Source of the DNA: Streptomyces sp. CNQ-509
Lineage (GTDB): Bacteria; Actinomycetota; Actinomycetes; Streptomycetales; Streptomycetaceae
Assembly: GCF_001011035.1 (NCBI RefSeq)
Contig: NZ_CP011492.1
Location: 1,619,501 to 1,683,500, forward strand
Direction: 5' to 3'
Length of the DNA stretch: 64,000 bases
Made by a program: the position numbers and the translations under genes. Each line of letters starts with the position of its first letter. Position 1 is the stretch's first letter. The notes beneath the pieces were generated by a model, which did no database searches, had not been told where the DNA came from, and saw only the letters and a list, made by a program, of their open reading frames with translations. This document shows positions 42,375 to 51,352 of this stretch, in pieces.

Positions 42375-43577
42375 GTGGACATCACCCTCCTCGGCACCGG
42401 TGCGCCCGCCGGGCTGCCGCGCCCCGGCTGCCCCTGCGCGGCGTGCGCCGCCGCCGTCGGGCCCGAGGCGCGGGCGGCGACGTCCGTCCTGGTGGACGGC
42501 ATCGTGCTGCTCGACCTCACGCCGGGCACCGCGCTCGCCGCGGCGCGCGCCGGGCGGACGCTCTCCGGCGTCATGCAGGTGCTGCTCAGCCACCCGCACG
42601 ACGGCCCGGCCCTGGCGTCCCCGGCGGGCGTGCCGGCGCCGTCCCGGGCGCCGGAGGGGCAGGACGTGACGCTGATCAGCGGCCACCGGGTGCGGGCCGT
42701 GGCGGTCGACCACCCCGGCACCGGGTACGAGATCACCGGGCCCGGCGGGCGGCGGCTGCTGTATCTGCCGCCGGGGGCCGCGCCCGCGGGCCTCGAGGGT
42801 TCCGTGGAGCCGTACGACATCGTGCTGCTCGACGTCTGCGGGCGTCCCGGCGCGCTCGCCCGGCTGCGCGCCCACGGCGCCGTCGCCCCCGCCACCGACG
42901 TCGTCGCCGTCCACCTCGGCGGCCACTCCGGCGACGCCTCGGGGCCGACGCCGCCGCCGGGGCCCGAACTGCACCGCCGGCTCGCCGCCGCGGGGGCCAG
43001 GGCCGTACCGGACGGGGTGAGCCTCGTCGCGGGACACGGCCCGGACAGTCCCGTCGTGCCGCGGCGCACGCTGGTGCTGGGCGGTGCCAGGTCGGGCAAG
43101 TCGGTGGAGGCGGAGCGGCGGCTCGCGGCGTTCCCCGCGGTCGAGTACGCGGCCACCGGCGGCACCCGCGACGGGGACGCCGAGTGGGCGGCGCGGGTCG
43201 CCGTCCACCGCGAGCGCCGGCCGGCGAGCTGGCGTACCACCGAGACCTGCGACCTGGTGCCGCTGCTCGCCGCGGACGGCGCGCCGCCGCTGCTGATCGA
43301 CTGCCTGTCGCTGTGGCTCACGGACGCCATGGACCGGGCGGGGGCGTGGCAGGGCGGCGACGTCCGGCCGCGGGCCGACGAGCTGGTCGCGGCGGTACGC
43401 GCCACCCGCCGCACGGTCGTCGCCGTCAGCAACGAGGTCGGCTCGGGCGTCGTCCCGGCCACCCCGGCGGGCCGGCTGTTCCGCGACGAGCTGGGCCGGC
43501 TGAACGCGGGAGTGGCGGCGGAGTGCGAGCAGGTGCTGCTGGTGGTGGCGGGGCAGGTGCAGATCCTCCGGGGATGA
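42375..43577 (+). CDS. cobU: MBL-fold domain fused to adenosylcobinamide kinase/guanylyltransferase
   Basis: A 400-residue fusion. Residues about 1-225 resemble a PhnP-like metallo-beta-lactamase fold, starting MDITLLGTGAPAGLPRPGCPCAAC, but the metal motif is LSHPHDGP rather than HxHxDH, so metal binding is doubtful. Residues about 230-400 are CobU: Walker A GGARSGKS (about 236-243), VHRERRPASWRTTE (guanylylated His site), LLIDCLSLWL (Walker B-like) and VSNEVGSGVVP. It phosphorylates adenosylcobinamide and adds GMP in the nucleotide-loop pathway. GTG 42375 was chosen; no Shine-Dalgarno is evident. cobT and cobS follow. Confidence 0.9.
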   Translation: MDITLLGTGAPAGLPRPGCPCAACAAAVGPEARAATSVLVDGIVLLDLTPGTALAAARAGRTLSGVMQVLLSHPHDGPALASPAGVPAPSRAPEGQDVTLISGHRVRAVAVDHPGTGYEITGPGGRRLLYLPPGAAPAGLEGSVEPYDIVLLDVCGRPGALARLRAHGAVAPATDVVAVHLGGHSGDASGPTPPPGPELHRRLAAAGARAVPDGVSLVAGHGPDSPVVPRRTLVLGGARSGKSVEAERRLAAFPAVEYAATGGTRDGDAEWAARVAVHRERRPASWRTTETCDLVPLLAADGAPPLLIDCLSLWLTDAMDRAGAWQGGDVRPRADELVAAVRATRRTVVAVSNEVGSGVVPATPAGRLFRDELGRLNAGVAAECEQVLLVVAGQVQILRG

Positions 43578-43785
43578 TCGATTCCGCGGGCGCCGGGCCC
43601 GGGGCAGCCGCTCCGTCCCGTACGGCCCGTTCCGATACCGGACCGGATGCGGACCAACCGGCCGGGCACCGGTCCCCGCGGGCACGGCGAGGGCCCGCCC
43701 GAGCGGCGGTGTCCGCGCCCGTGCCCGGGCGGCCAACCTCGGGGGCAGCGGAGTCGGCGGCGCGCCCGGCGGGTAATCTGCGCCC

Positions 43786-44877
43786 GTGAGCGGCCTGAAT
43801 CTGGACGACTTCATCAACGACATCGACCGCCCCGACTCGGCCGTCCGCCGGGATGCGGAGGAGTGGCGGGCGACCCACGGCCCGCGCCCCGGCGCGCTCG
43901 GCCGCCTGGACGACCTGGGCGAGTGGCTGACCGCGGCGCAGGGCGGCGTGCCCGCCAAGCCGGTCGCGGCCCCGCGTCTCGTGCTCTTCGCCGGCGACCA
44001 CGGCGTCGCCGAACTGGACGTCTCGGGCCGCGCCGCGGGCACCGCCGACGCGCTGGCCCGCGCCGCGCTCGACGGCCGCAGCGCCTCGGCGATCCTCGCC
44101 CGCCGCTTCGGCGCCGGCCTGCGGGTCGTCGACATGGCGCTCGACTGCGACCCGGAGTCGCTGCCGAAGGAGGTCACCCGGCATCGCGTACGCCGCGGGT
44201 CGGGACGTATCGACGTCGAGGACGCGCTGACGGCGGAGGAGGCCGAGGAGGCGTTCCGGGCCGGCATGGCGGTCGCGGACGAGGAGGCCGACTCCGGTAC
44301 GGACCTGCTGCTCCTCGGCGACCTCAGCGTCGGCGGCACCACGGCGGCGGGCGCGATCGTCGCGGCCCTCTGCGGCACCGACGCCTCGGTGGTCACCGGC
44401 CGCGGCGGTGCGGGCATCGACGACCTGGCCTGGATGCGCAAGTGCGCCGCGATCCGCGACGCGCTGCGCCGTGCGCGGCCGGTGCTGGGCGACCAGTTGC
44501 AGTTGCTGGCCACGGTCGGCGGCGCGGACCTCACCGCGATGACGGGCTTCCTGCTGCAGGCGGCGGTGCGCCGCACGCCGGTGGTACTCGACGGGGTGGT
44601 CTCGGCGGCGGCGGCGCTGGTCGCGCAGCGGGTGGCGTTCCGGGCGCCGGACTGGTGGCTGGCCGGCCAGGCGAGCGGCGAGCCGGCTCAGGAGAAGGCG
44701 CTGGACCGCATCGCGATCGACCCGCTGCTCGACCACGGCGTGACGACGGGCGAGGGCGCGGGCGCCCTGCTGGCCCTGCCGTTCCTCCAGGCGGCGGCGG
44801 AACTCTGGGCGGACCTGCCGGAGAACACGCCCGGCAAGGACGCCGCGGCCGAGGAAGCGGTTGACGACATCACCTGA
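43786..44877 (+). CDS. cobT: Nicotinate-nucleotide-dimethylbenzimidazole phosphoribosyltransferase
   Basis: A 363-residue CobT, making alpha-ribazole 5'-phosphate from nicotinate mononucleotide and dimethylbenzimidazole. Signatures: LVLFAGDHGVAELDVS (about residues 65-80), DLLLLGDLSVGGTTAAGAIVAALC (about 172-195) and TGFLLQAAVRRTPVVLDGVVSAAAALVA (about 250-277). The catalytic Glu near the C-terminus is in LDHGVTTGEGAGALLALP (about 315-330). GTG 43786 has a TAATCT box (43774-43779) 6 nt before it and no Shine-Dalgarno, so it looks leaderless with its own promoter. It overlaps cobS by 17 nt. Confidence 0.94.
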   Translation: MSGLNLDDFINDIDRPDSAVRRDAEEWRATHGPRPGALGRLDDLGEWLTAAQGGVPAKPVAAPRLVLFAGDHGVAELDVSGRAAGTADALARAALDGRSASAILARRFGAGLRVVDMALDCDPESLPKEVTRHRVRRGSGRIDVEDALTAEEAEEAFRAGMAVADEEADSGTDLLLLGDLSVGGTTAAGAIVAALCGTDASVVTGRGGAGIDDLAWMRKCAAIRDALRRARPVLGDQLQLLATVGGADLTAMTGFLLQAAVRRTPVVLDGVVSAAAALVAQRVAFRAPDWWLAGQASGEPAQEKALDRIAIDPLLDHGVTTGEGAGALLALPFLQAAAELWADLPENTPGKDAAAEEAVDDIT

Positions 44878-45820
44878 CGCGGCGCCCCCTCCGGGGGACC
44901 GGGACGAGGCCCGTCCGGCGGAGCCGCACGGGACGGCCGGTCCCGCCCCGGCGGCCGACCGGGCCGCGCACGACCTGTCGGAAGCCGGCCAGCCGGGCCC
45001 GTCCGCCGGCCGCACCGCGGCCGGCGCGCGCGCCTCGTCTCCCCTCGATGGCCTGCGGTTCGCGTGCGGGACCCTCACCGCACTGCCCGTGCGCGTGCAC
45101 CGCTGGGACCGGGCCGCCGCCCGCGGCGGCATGGCCGCCGCACCCCTCGTCGGGCTCCTGCTCGGCGCGCTCGCCGCCGGGGCCGGTCGGCTCCTGCTGC
45201 TCGCGGGGGCCGGGGCTGCTCTCGCCGCCGTGGTCACCGTCGCCGTGCCCGCCGTGCTCACCCGCGGGCTCCATCTCGACGGGCTCGCCGACACCGCCGA
45301 CGGGCTGGGCAGCGGGCGGCCCGCGGCCGGGGCGCTGGCGGTCATGCGGCGCTCCGACATCGGCCCGTTCGGCGTGATCACGCTGCTGCTGGTGCTGCTC
45401 GGGCAGGTCGCCGCGGTGGCCGAGCTGTACGGCGACGACTCCGGGATCCGCGCCGCGGTCGCCGTCACCGCCGCGGCCGTCGCCGCCCGCGCTGCCCTCA
45501 CCCTCGCCGCCCGCACGGGCGTGCCGCCGGCCCGCCCGGAGGGGCTGGGCGCCGCGGTGGCCGGGGTGCTGTCCACGCGTACCGCCGTTGCCTGTACGGC
45601 GGTTGCCGCCGCCGTCCTCGCCGCGGCGGCGGGGCTCCTCTCCGGCCCGTACGCGGCGCTGCACACCGCGCTCGCGGTCGCCGCGGGGCTGGCCGCGGCC
45701 GAACTGCTGCGGCACCACTGCGTACGGCGCCTGGGCGGGGTCACGGGCGACGTCTTCGGCGCGCTCGCCGAGACCGCCGCGACCGCCGCCCTGATCGCCG
45801 CCGTCCTGGGCCCCTCCTGA
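44861..45820 (+). CDS. cobS: Adenosylcobinamide-GDP ribazoletransferase (cobalamin synthase)
   Basis: A 319-residue membrane enzyme joining adenosylcobinamide-GDP and alpha-ribazole phosphate in the last step of cobalamin assembly. A 60-residue Pro/Ala-rich cytosolic lead (longer than usual) precedes the conserved LDGLRFACGTLTALPV. TRGLHLDGLADTADGLGSG holds the metal-binding acids, followed by MRRSDIGPFGVI; about seven hydrophobic segments follow. TTG 44861 overlaps the cobT end and has GAGGAAG just before it. A start nearer the LDGLRF segment is possible because the lead is low complexity. Confidence 0.9.
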   Translation: MTTSPDAAPPPGDRDEARPAEPHGTAGPAPAADRAAHDLSEAGQPGPSAGRTAAGARASSPLDGLRFACGTLTALPVRVHRWDRAAARGGMAAAPLVGLLLGALAAGAGRLLLLAGAGAALAAVVTVAVPAVLTRGLHLDGLADTADGLGSGRPAAGALAVMRRSDIGPFGVITLLLVLLGQVAAVAELYGDDSGIRAAVAVTAAAVAARAALTLAARTGVPPARPEGLGAAVAGVLSTRTAVACTAVAAAVLAAAAGLLSGPYAALHTALAVAAGLAAAELLRHHCVRRLGGVTGDVFGALAETAATAALIAAVLGPS

Positions 45821-46154
45821 GAACTCACGGCACCCCGCGCCCCGTCCCCGTCGTCTGCCCGCGCTCCCCAAGACCGCCGCGCCCGCCCGCCGTTCACCGC
45901 CGTCCCGGCCCGCCGGGGACCCGGCGTCAACCTCCTGCCGTCCCACTTCGGGCGAACGGCGCCGGACCGCCGCGAGACCGGCACCGGACCGGCACCCCGC
46001 CCGCAGGCGCCCGCGGGCGCCCCGCGGCGGGTCCCCGCCACCTGCCCGTACGCGGGGAAACCCGCCTCAACCCGCCGCCCTCCGCGGGCGCCGTACCGCA
46101 TACGATGCCGCGTACACCCCCCGAAACCCGCACCGAGAATGGATCACCACCACC
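45821..46154. other. Intergenic region before pepA
   Basis: 334 bp with no supported gene. It is C-rich on the plus strand. A TACGAT hexamer (46101-46106) is a candidate -10 for pepA, giving a leader of about 40 nt. I see no riboswitch or strong terminator after cobS. Confidence 0.45.
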
Positions 46155-47756
46155 GTGACTGCTCTGACTCTCAGTTCCTCGTCCGCCACCGGCCTGCGTG
46201 CGGACGCCGTCGTCGTGGGCGTGGCGAAGGGCCCCAAGGGTCCCGTGCCGGCCCCCGGCGCCGAGGCCGTCGACGAGGCGTACGGCGGGAAGCTGGGCGC
46301 CGTGCTGGAGGCCCTCGGGGCGTCCGGCGGCGAGGGCGAGGTCACGAAGCTGCCCGCCCCCGACGGCCTCAAGGCGCCCGTCGTCGTCGCCGTCGGCCTC
46401 GGCGCCGTGCCCGAGAAGGGCGCCGGCTACGACACGGAGACCCTGCGCCGCGCCGCGGGCAGCGCCGCCCGCGCGCTGGCCGGCGCGAAGAAGGCCGCGT
46501 TCGCGCTGCCGCTGGACGTCGCCGACGACACCGCCGCCGTGGCGGAGGGCGCGCTGCTGGGCGCGTACGCCTTCAACACCTACCGCGACGGCGGCACGGC
46601 CGCCGATGACAAGGGCGGCAAGGGCGACAAGGACGAGAAGGGTGCCAAGGGCACCAAGGGCGGCAAGGCCGCGAAGGGCAAGGCGAACGGGGGCGCCAAG
46701 GCCGCGCTCGGCGAGATCGCCCTCCTCGGCGCCAAGCGCGACAAGGCCCACCGCGCCGCCGTCGAGCGCGCCGCGGTGCTCGCCGACGAGGTCAACCGGG
46801 CCCGCGACCTGGTCAACATCCCCTCCAACGACCTCGACCCCTCCGGCTTCGCCGCCGCCGCCCAGCAGGCCGGCAAGGAGCACGGCTTCAAGGTCACGGT
46901 GACCGACGAGAAGGCGCTCGCCAAGGGCGGCTACGGCGGCATCCTCGGCGTCGGCCAGGGCTCGCAGACCCCGCCCCGGCTGGTCCGCCTGGAGCACCGG
47001 CACCCGCAGGCCGAGCAGACGATCGCGCTGGTCGGCAAGGGCATCACGTACGACTCGGGCGGCATCTCGCTCAAGCCCGCGGGCCACAACGAGACGATGA
47101 AGTGCGACATGAGCGGCGCCGCGGCCGTGCTCGCCGCCGTCTCCGCCGCCGCCCGGCTGGAGCTGCCGGTGAACGTCACCGGCTGGCTGGCGCTCGCCGA
47201 GAACATGCCCTCCGGCTCCGCCACCCGCCCGGGCGACGTGCTGCGGATGTACAGCGGCAAGACCGTCGAGGTGCTGAACACCGACGCCGAGGGCCGGCTG
47301 GTCCTCGCCGACGCGCTGACGAAGGCATCGGAGGAGAAGCCCGACTACATGATCGACGTGGCCACCCTCACCGGCGCGATGGTGCTGGCGCTGGGCAACC
47401 GCACCTTCGGGATCATGGCCAACGACGATGCCTTCAGGACCCGGATCCACGTCCTCGCCGAGGCGGCGGGCGAGCAGTCCTGGCCGATGCCGATGCCGCC
47501 GGAGCTGAAGAAGGGCATGGAGTCGCCGATCGCCGACATCGCCAACATGGGCGAGCGGATGGGCGGCGGGCTGGTGGCCGGGCTCTTCCTGGAGGAGTTC
47601 GTCGGCGAGGGCATCACCTGGGCGCACCTGGACATCGCGGGCCCGGCCTTCAACACCTCGGGTCCCTTCGGCTACACCCCGAAGGGCGGCACCGGGTCCG
47701 CGGTCCGCACGCTGGTCGCGATCGCCGAGGAGGCGGCGCACGGCGACCTGGCCTGA
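46155..47756 (+). CDS. pepA: Leucyl aminopeptidase (M17) with a Lys/Gly-rich linker
   Basis: A 533-residue dizinc M17 aminopeptidase that trims N-terminal residues in the cytosol. The N-terminal macro-like domain (about 1-140) joins the catalytic domain (about 185-533) through an unusual Lys/Gly/Asp-rich tract (about 146-184, pattern KGGKGDKDEKGAKG). Catalytic signatures are intact: VGKGITYDSGGISLK (metal Lys and Asp), MKCDMSGAAAVL (metal Asp), and NTDAEGRLVLADAL (the family signature with Asp and Glu ligands and catalytic Arg). GTG 46155 begins MTALTLSSSSATGL. It sits just before lpd, with 188 bp between. Confidence 0.95.
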   Translation: MTALTLSSSSATGLRADAVVVGVAKGPKGPVPAPGAEAVDEAYGGKLGAVLEALGASGGEGEVTKLPAPDGLKAPVVVAVGLGAVPEKGAGYDTETLRRAAGSAARALAGAKKAAFALPLDVADDTAAVAEGALLGAYAFNTYRDGGTAADDKGGKGDKDEKGAKGTKGGKAAKGKANGGAKAALGEIALLGAKRDKAHRAAVERAAVLADEVNRARDLVNIPSNDLDPSGFAAAAQQAGKEHGFKVTVTDEKALAKGGYGGILGVGQGSQTPPRLVRLEHRHPQAEQTIALVGKGITYDSGGISLKPAGHNETMKCDMSGAAAVLAAVSAAARLELPVNVTGWLALAENMPSGSATRPGDVLRMYSGKTVEVLNTDAEGRLVLADALTKASEEKPDYMIDVATLTGAMVLALGNRTFGIMANDDAFRTRIHVLAEAAGEQSWPMPMPPELKKGMESPIADIANMGERMGGGLVAGLFLEEFVGEGITWAHLDIAGPAFNTSGPFGYTPKGGTGSAVRTLVAIAEEAAHGDLA

Positions 47757-47944
47757 CGTGCACCGCAGCCCGCCGGTGACCGGTCCCGGGACCGGCGGGG
47801 TGCGGCCCGCGTCTCCGTCTTCCGTCGACAAGTGCGAAGATGGCTGGTGGCAGGACAGGGCCTCAGTAGTAGAGCGGCCGATAAGGAGCCGCCGCCCGGC
47901 CGCACCACGGCCGGCCACCGGCGCACATGCATGGAGGACGTGAC

Positions 47945-49333
47945 GTGGCGAACGACGCCAGCACCGTTTTCGACCTGGTGATCCTCGGAGGCGGCAGCGG
48001 CGGCTATGCCGCCGCCCTGCGAGGCGCTCAGCTTGGTCTTGACGTCGCCCTGATCGAGAAGGACAAGGTGGGCGGCACCTGCCTGCACCGAGGATGCATC
48101 CCGACGAAGGCGCTGCTGCATGCCGGGGAGCTCGCCGACCAGGCACGCGAAGGCGCATCCTTCGGGGTGAACACCTCGCTCGACGGCATCGACATGGCCG
48201 GCGTGCACAAGTACAAGGACGGCGTGGTCGCCGGCCTCTACAAGGGGCTGCAGGGACTCATCGCCTCCCGCAAGGTCACCGTCGTGGAGGGCGAGGGCCG
48301 GCTGTCCTCGCCGACCTCGGTGGACGTGAACGGCCAGCGGTACACCGGGCGGCACGTGCTGCTCGCCACCGGTTCGTACTCGAAGTCCCTGCCGGGCCTG
48401 GAGATCGACGGCAACCGCATCATCGCCTCGGAGCACGCGCTGGTCCTGGACCGGGTGCCGAAGTCGGCGATCGTGCTGGGCGGCGGCGTCATCGGCGTGG
48501 AGTTCGCCTCCGCGTGGAAGTCCTTCGGCACCGACGTCACGATCATCGAGGGCCTGAAGCACCTGGTCCCGGCCGAGGACGAGAACAGCTCCAAGCTGCT
48601 GGAACGGGCCTTCCGCAAGCGCGGCATCAAGTTCAACCTGGGCACCTTCTTCGAGAAGGCGGAGTACACCCAGGACGGCGTCAAGGTCACCCTCGCCGAC
48701 GGCAAGGAGTTCGAGGCCGAGCTGCTGCTGGTCGCGGTCGGCCGCGGCCCGGTGTCGCAGGGTCTGGGCTACGAGGAGCAGGGCGTGGCCATGGACCGCG
48801 GCTTCGTCCTGACGGACGCGTACAAGCGCACCAACGTGCCCACGATCTCCGCCGTCGGCGACCTGACCCCGGTCCTCCAGCTCGCGCACGTCGGCTTCGC
48901 CGAGGGGATCCTCACCGCGGAGCGGCTGGCCGGGCTTGACGTGGTGCCGATCGACTACGACGGCGTGCCGCGGGTGACGTACTGCCACCCGGAGGTCGCG
49001 TCCGTCGGCATCACGGAGGAGAAGGCGAAGGAGACGTACGGTGCCGACAAGGTCGTGGCGCTGAAGTACAACCTGGGGGGCAACGGCAAGAGCAAGATCC
49101 TCAAGACCTCGGGCGAGATCAAGCTCGTCCAGGTCAAGGACGGCCCCGTGGTCGGCGTGCACATGGTCGGCGACCGCATGGGCGAGCAGGTCGGCGAGGC
49201 GCAGCTCATCTACAACTGGGAGGCGCTGCCGGCCGAGGTGGCCCAGCTCGTCCACGCACACCCGACGCAGAACGAAGCGCTCGGCGAGGCCCATCTGGCA
49301 CTGGCCGGCAAGCCGCTCCACGCTCACGACTGA
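47945..49333 (+). CDS. lpdA: Dihydrolipoyl dehydrogenase (E3)
   Basis: The 462-residue FAD flavoprotein reoxidising dihydrolipoamide with NAD+ for the 2-oxoacid dehydrogenase complexes. FAD site [17 protein letters not shown] (about residues 13-29), redox disulfide [17 protein letters not shown] (about 41-57), NAD site [19 protein letters not shown], second FAD contact [17 protein letters not shown], and the C-terminal catalytic [14 protein letters not shown] with the His-Glu pair. GTG 47945 has GGAGG 7 nt upstream; an in-frame ATG 18 nt earlier overlaps that site and was rejected. It precedes sucB by 53 bp and they are probably cotranscribed. Confidence 0.96.
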   Translation: MANDASTVFDLVILGGGSGGYAAALRGAQLGLDVALIEKDKVGGTCLHRGCIPTKALLHAGELADQAREGASFGVNTSLDGIDMAGVHKYKDGVVAGLYKGLQGLIASRKVTVVEGEGRLSSPTSVDVNGQRYTGRHVLLATGSYSKSLPGLEIDGNRIIASEHALVLDRVPKSAIVLGGGVIGVEFASAWKSFGTDVTIIEGLKHLVPAEDENSSKLLERAFRKRGIKFNLGTFFEKAEYTQDGVKVTLADGKEFEAELLLVAVGRGPVSQGLGYEEQGVAMDRGFVLTDAYKRTNVPTISAVGDLTPVLQLAHVGFAEGILTAERLAGLDVVPIDYDGVPRVTYCHPEVASVGITEEKAKETYGADKVVALKYNLGGNGKSKILKTSGEIKLVQVKDGPVVGVHMVGDRMGEQVGEAQLIYNWEALPAEVAQLVHAHPTQNEALGEAHLALAGKPLHAHD

Positions 49334-49386
49334 GCCACGGACACACGCCCACCATCCCGCAAAGATCGTTAGGAGCAACCGAAACC

Positions 49387-51243
49387 ATGGCGGTTTCCGT
49401 AACCCTGCCGGCGCTCGGCGAGAGCGTCACCGAGGGCACCGTCACGCGCTGGCTCAAGGCCGAGGGCGAGAGCGTCGAGGCCGACGAGCCGTTGCTCGAG
49501 GTCTCCACCGACAAGGTCGACACCGAGATCCCCTCCCCCGCCGCCGGAGTGCTGTCCTCCATCAAGGTGGCCGAGGACGAGACCGTCGAGATCGGCGCCG
49601 AACTGGCCGTGATCGACGACGGCACCGGCGGTGCGGAGGCGGCTCCCGCGCCGGCCGCAGAGCAGGCCGCGGCGCCCCAGCAGCCCGCGCCCGCAGCCGC
49701 ACCGGCTCCGGCGCCCGCCCAGGCCCCGGCGCAGGCCGAGGCCGCACCCGCGCCCGCGCCCGCGGCGCCCCAGGAGCCCGCGCCCGCGCAGGCCGCGGGC
49801 GGCGCTCAGGGCACCGATGTCACGCTGCCCGAGCTGGGCGAGTCGGTCACCGAAGGCACGGTGACCCGCTGGCTGAAGCAGGTCGGCGAGCAGGTCGAGG
49901 CCGATGAGCCGCTGCTGGAGATCTCCACCGACAAGGTCGACACCGAGATCCCGTCCCCGGCGTCCGGCACGCTGCTGGAGATCGTGGTCCAGGAGGACGA
50001 GACGGCGGAGGTCGGCGCGAAGCTGGCGGTCATCGGCAGCGGCGCGGCCGCGCCCGCCGCTCCGGCCGCCCCGGCACCCGCTCCGGCGGCTCCGGCGCCC
50101 GCACCCGAGGCCGCGGCACCCGCCCCGGCCCCGGCCCCGGCCGCGGCACCCGCCGCGCCGCCGCCTGCTCCGGCCCAGCCGGCCCCGCCCGCGCAGCCGG
50201 CCCCGCCCGCCCCGGCTGCCGCTCCGGCACCGGCCGCTCCGGCACCCGCCGCCGCGGCTCCGGCGCCCGCCGCCGCGGCTCCGGCGCCCGCGCCCGCCGC
50301 CGAGGGCGCGTACGTCACCCCGCTGGTGCGCAAGCTCGCCGCCGAGTCCGGCGTCGATCTGGCCACCGTCAAGGGCTCCGGCGTCGGCGGCCGGATCCGC
50401 AAGCAGGACGTCGTCGCCGCCGCCGAGCAGGCCGCCCGCGCCGCCGCCTCCGCCCCGGCCGCCGCCACCGCGGCGCCGTCGGCGGGCCGGCCCGCGGCGC
50501 CCGTGCTGGAGGCGTCGCCGCTGCGCGGCCAGACCGTGAAGATGCCGCGCATCCGCAAGCTCATCGGCGACAACATGATGCGCGCCCTGCACGAGCAGGC
50601 CCAGTTGTCCACCGTGGTCGAGGTGGACGTCACCCGCATCATGCGGATGCGGGCCCGGGCCAAGGACGCGTTCGCCCAGCGCGAGGGCGTGAAGCTCTCG
50701 CCGATGCCGTTCTTCGTCAAGGCCGCCGTCCAGGCGCTGAAGGCCCACCCGGTCGTCAACGCCCGTATCAACGAGGACGAGGGCACGATCAGCTACTTCG
50801 ACACCGAGAACGTCGGTATCGCGGTGGACACGGAGAAGGGCCTGATGACCCCGGTCATCAAGGGCGCGGGCGACCTCAACATCGCCGGCATCGCCAGGAA
50901 GACGGCGGAGCTGGCGGACAAGGTACGCAACAACAAGATCACCCCGGACGAGGTGTCCGGCGCGACCTTCACCATCAGCAACACCGGCTCGCGCGGCGCA
51001 CTGTTCGACACGATCATCGTGCCGCCGAACCAGGTCGCCATCCTCGGCCTCGGCGCGACCGTCAAGCGCCCGACGGTCGTCGACCACCCCGAGCTGGGCG
51101 AGACGATCGCCGTGCGGCACATGACGTATCTGACGCTCTCCTACGACCACCGCCTGGTGGACGGCGCCGACGCCGCCCGCTACCTGGGGACGGTCAAGGG
51201 CCTGCTGGAGGCGGGCGAGTTCGAGAGCGAGATCGGCCTGTGA
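49387..51243 (+). CDS. sucB: Dihydrolipoamide succinyltransferase-type E2 with two lipoyl domains
   Basis: A 618-residue E2 core protein. Two lipoyl domains (about residues 2-78 and 140-217) each have [12 protein letters not shown] with the lipoylated Lys. Ala/Pro linkers (about 80-138 and 220-305) flank them; then a peripheral subunit-binding domain (about 310-348, [23 protein letters not shown]) and the catalytic domain (about 385-618) ending with [16 protein letters not shown], where His and Asp are catalytic. The annotation as 2-oxoglutarate E2 follows the Streptomyces convention; in actinobacteria this E2 may serve pyruvate dehydrogenase too, and AceE lies 8 kb away. ATG 49387 is preceded by AGGAG. 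Confidence 0.93.
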   Translation: MAVSVTLPALGESVTEGTVTRWLKAEGESVEADEPLLEVSTDKVDTEIPSPAAGVLSSIKVAEDETVEIGAELAVIDDGTGGAEAAPAPAAEQAAAPQQPAPAAAPAPAPAQAPAQAEAAPAPAPAAPQEPAPAQAAGGAQGTDVTLPELGESVTEGTVTRWLKQVGEQVEADEPLLEISTDKVDTEIPSPASGTLLEIVVQEDETAEVGAKLAVIGSGAAAPAAPAAPAPAPAAPAPAPEAAAPAPAPAPAAAPAAPPPAPAQPAPPAQPAPPAPAAAPAPAAPAPAAAAPAPAAAAPAPAPAAEGAYVTPLVRKLAAESGVDLATVKGSGVGGRIRKQDVVAAAEQAARAAASAPAAATAAPSAGRPAAPVLEASPLRGQTVKMPRIRKLIGDNMMRALHEQAQLSTVVEVDVTRIMRMRARAKDAFAQREGVKLSPMPFFVKAAVQALKAHPVVNARINEDEGTISYFDTENVGIAVDTEKGLMTPVIKGAGDLNIAGIARKTAELADKVRNNKITPDEVSGATFTISNTGSRGALFDTIIVPPNQVAILGLGATVKRPTVVDHPELGETIAVRHMTYLTLSYDHRLVDGADAARYLGTVKGLLEAGEFESEIGL

Positions 51244-51275
51244 GGCGAGCGGTCCAGTAGGTCCGTACGCACCGG

Positions 51276-51316
51276 CCGCGCCCCCGCTCCGGGCATCAGC
51301 CCGGGCGGGGGCGCGG
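51276..51316. terminator. Bidirectional terminator between sucB and the STAND-WD40 gene
   Basis: Stem of about 18 bp with a single bulged T: left arm 51276-51294, loop ATCA, right arm 51299-51316. It lies 32 nt after the sucB stop and 36 nt from the opposing stop. Confidence 0.85.
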
Positions 51317-51352
51317 TCGTGTTCCCGGCGGGTGCGGGCGGCGGGGGCGGGG

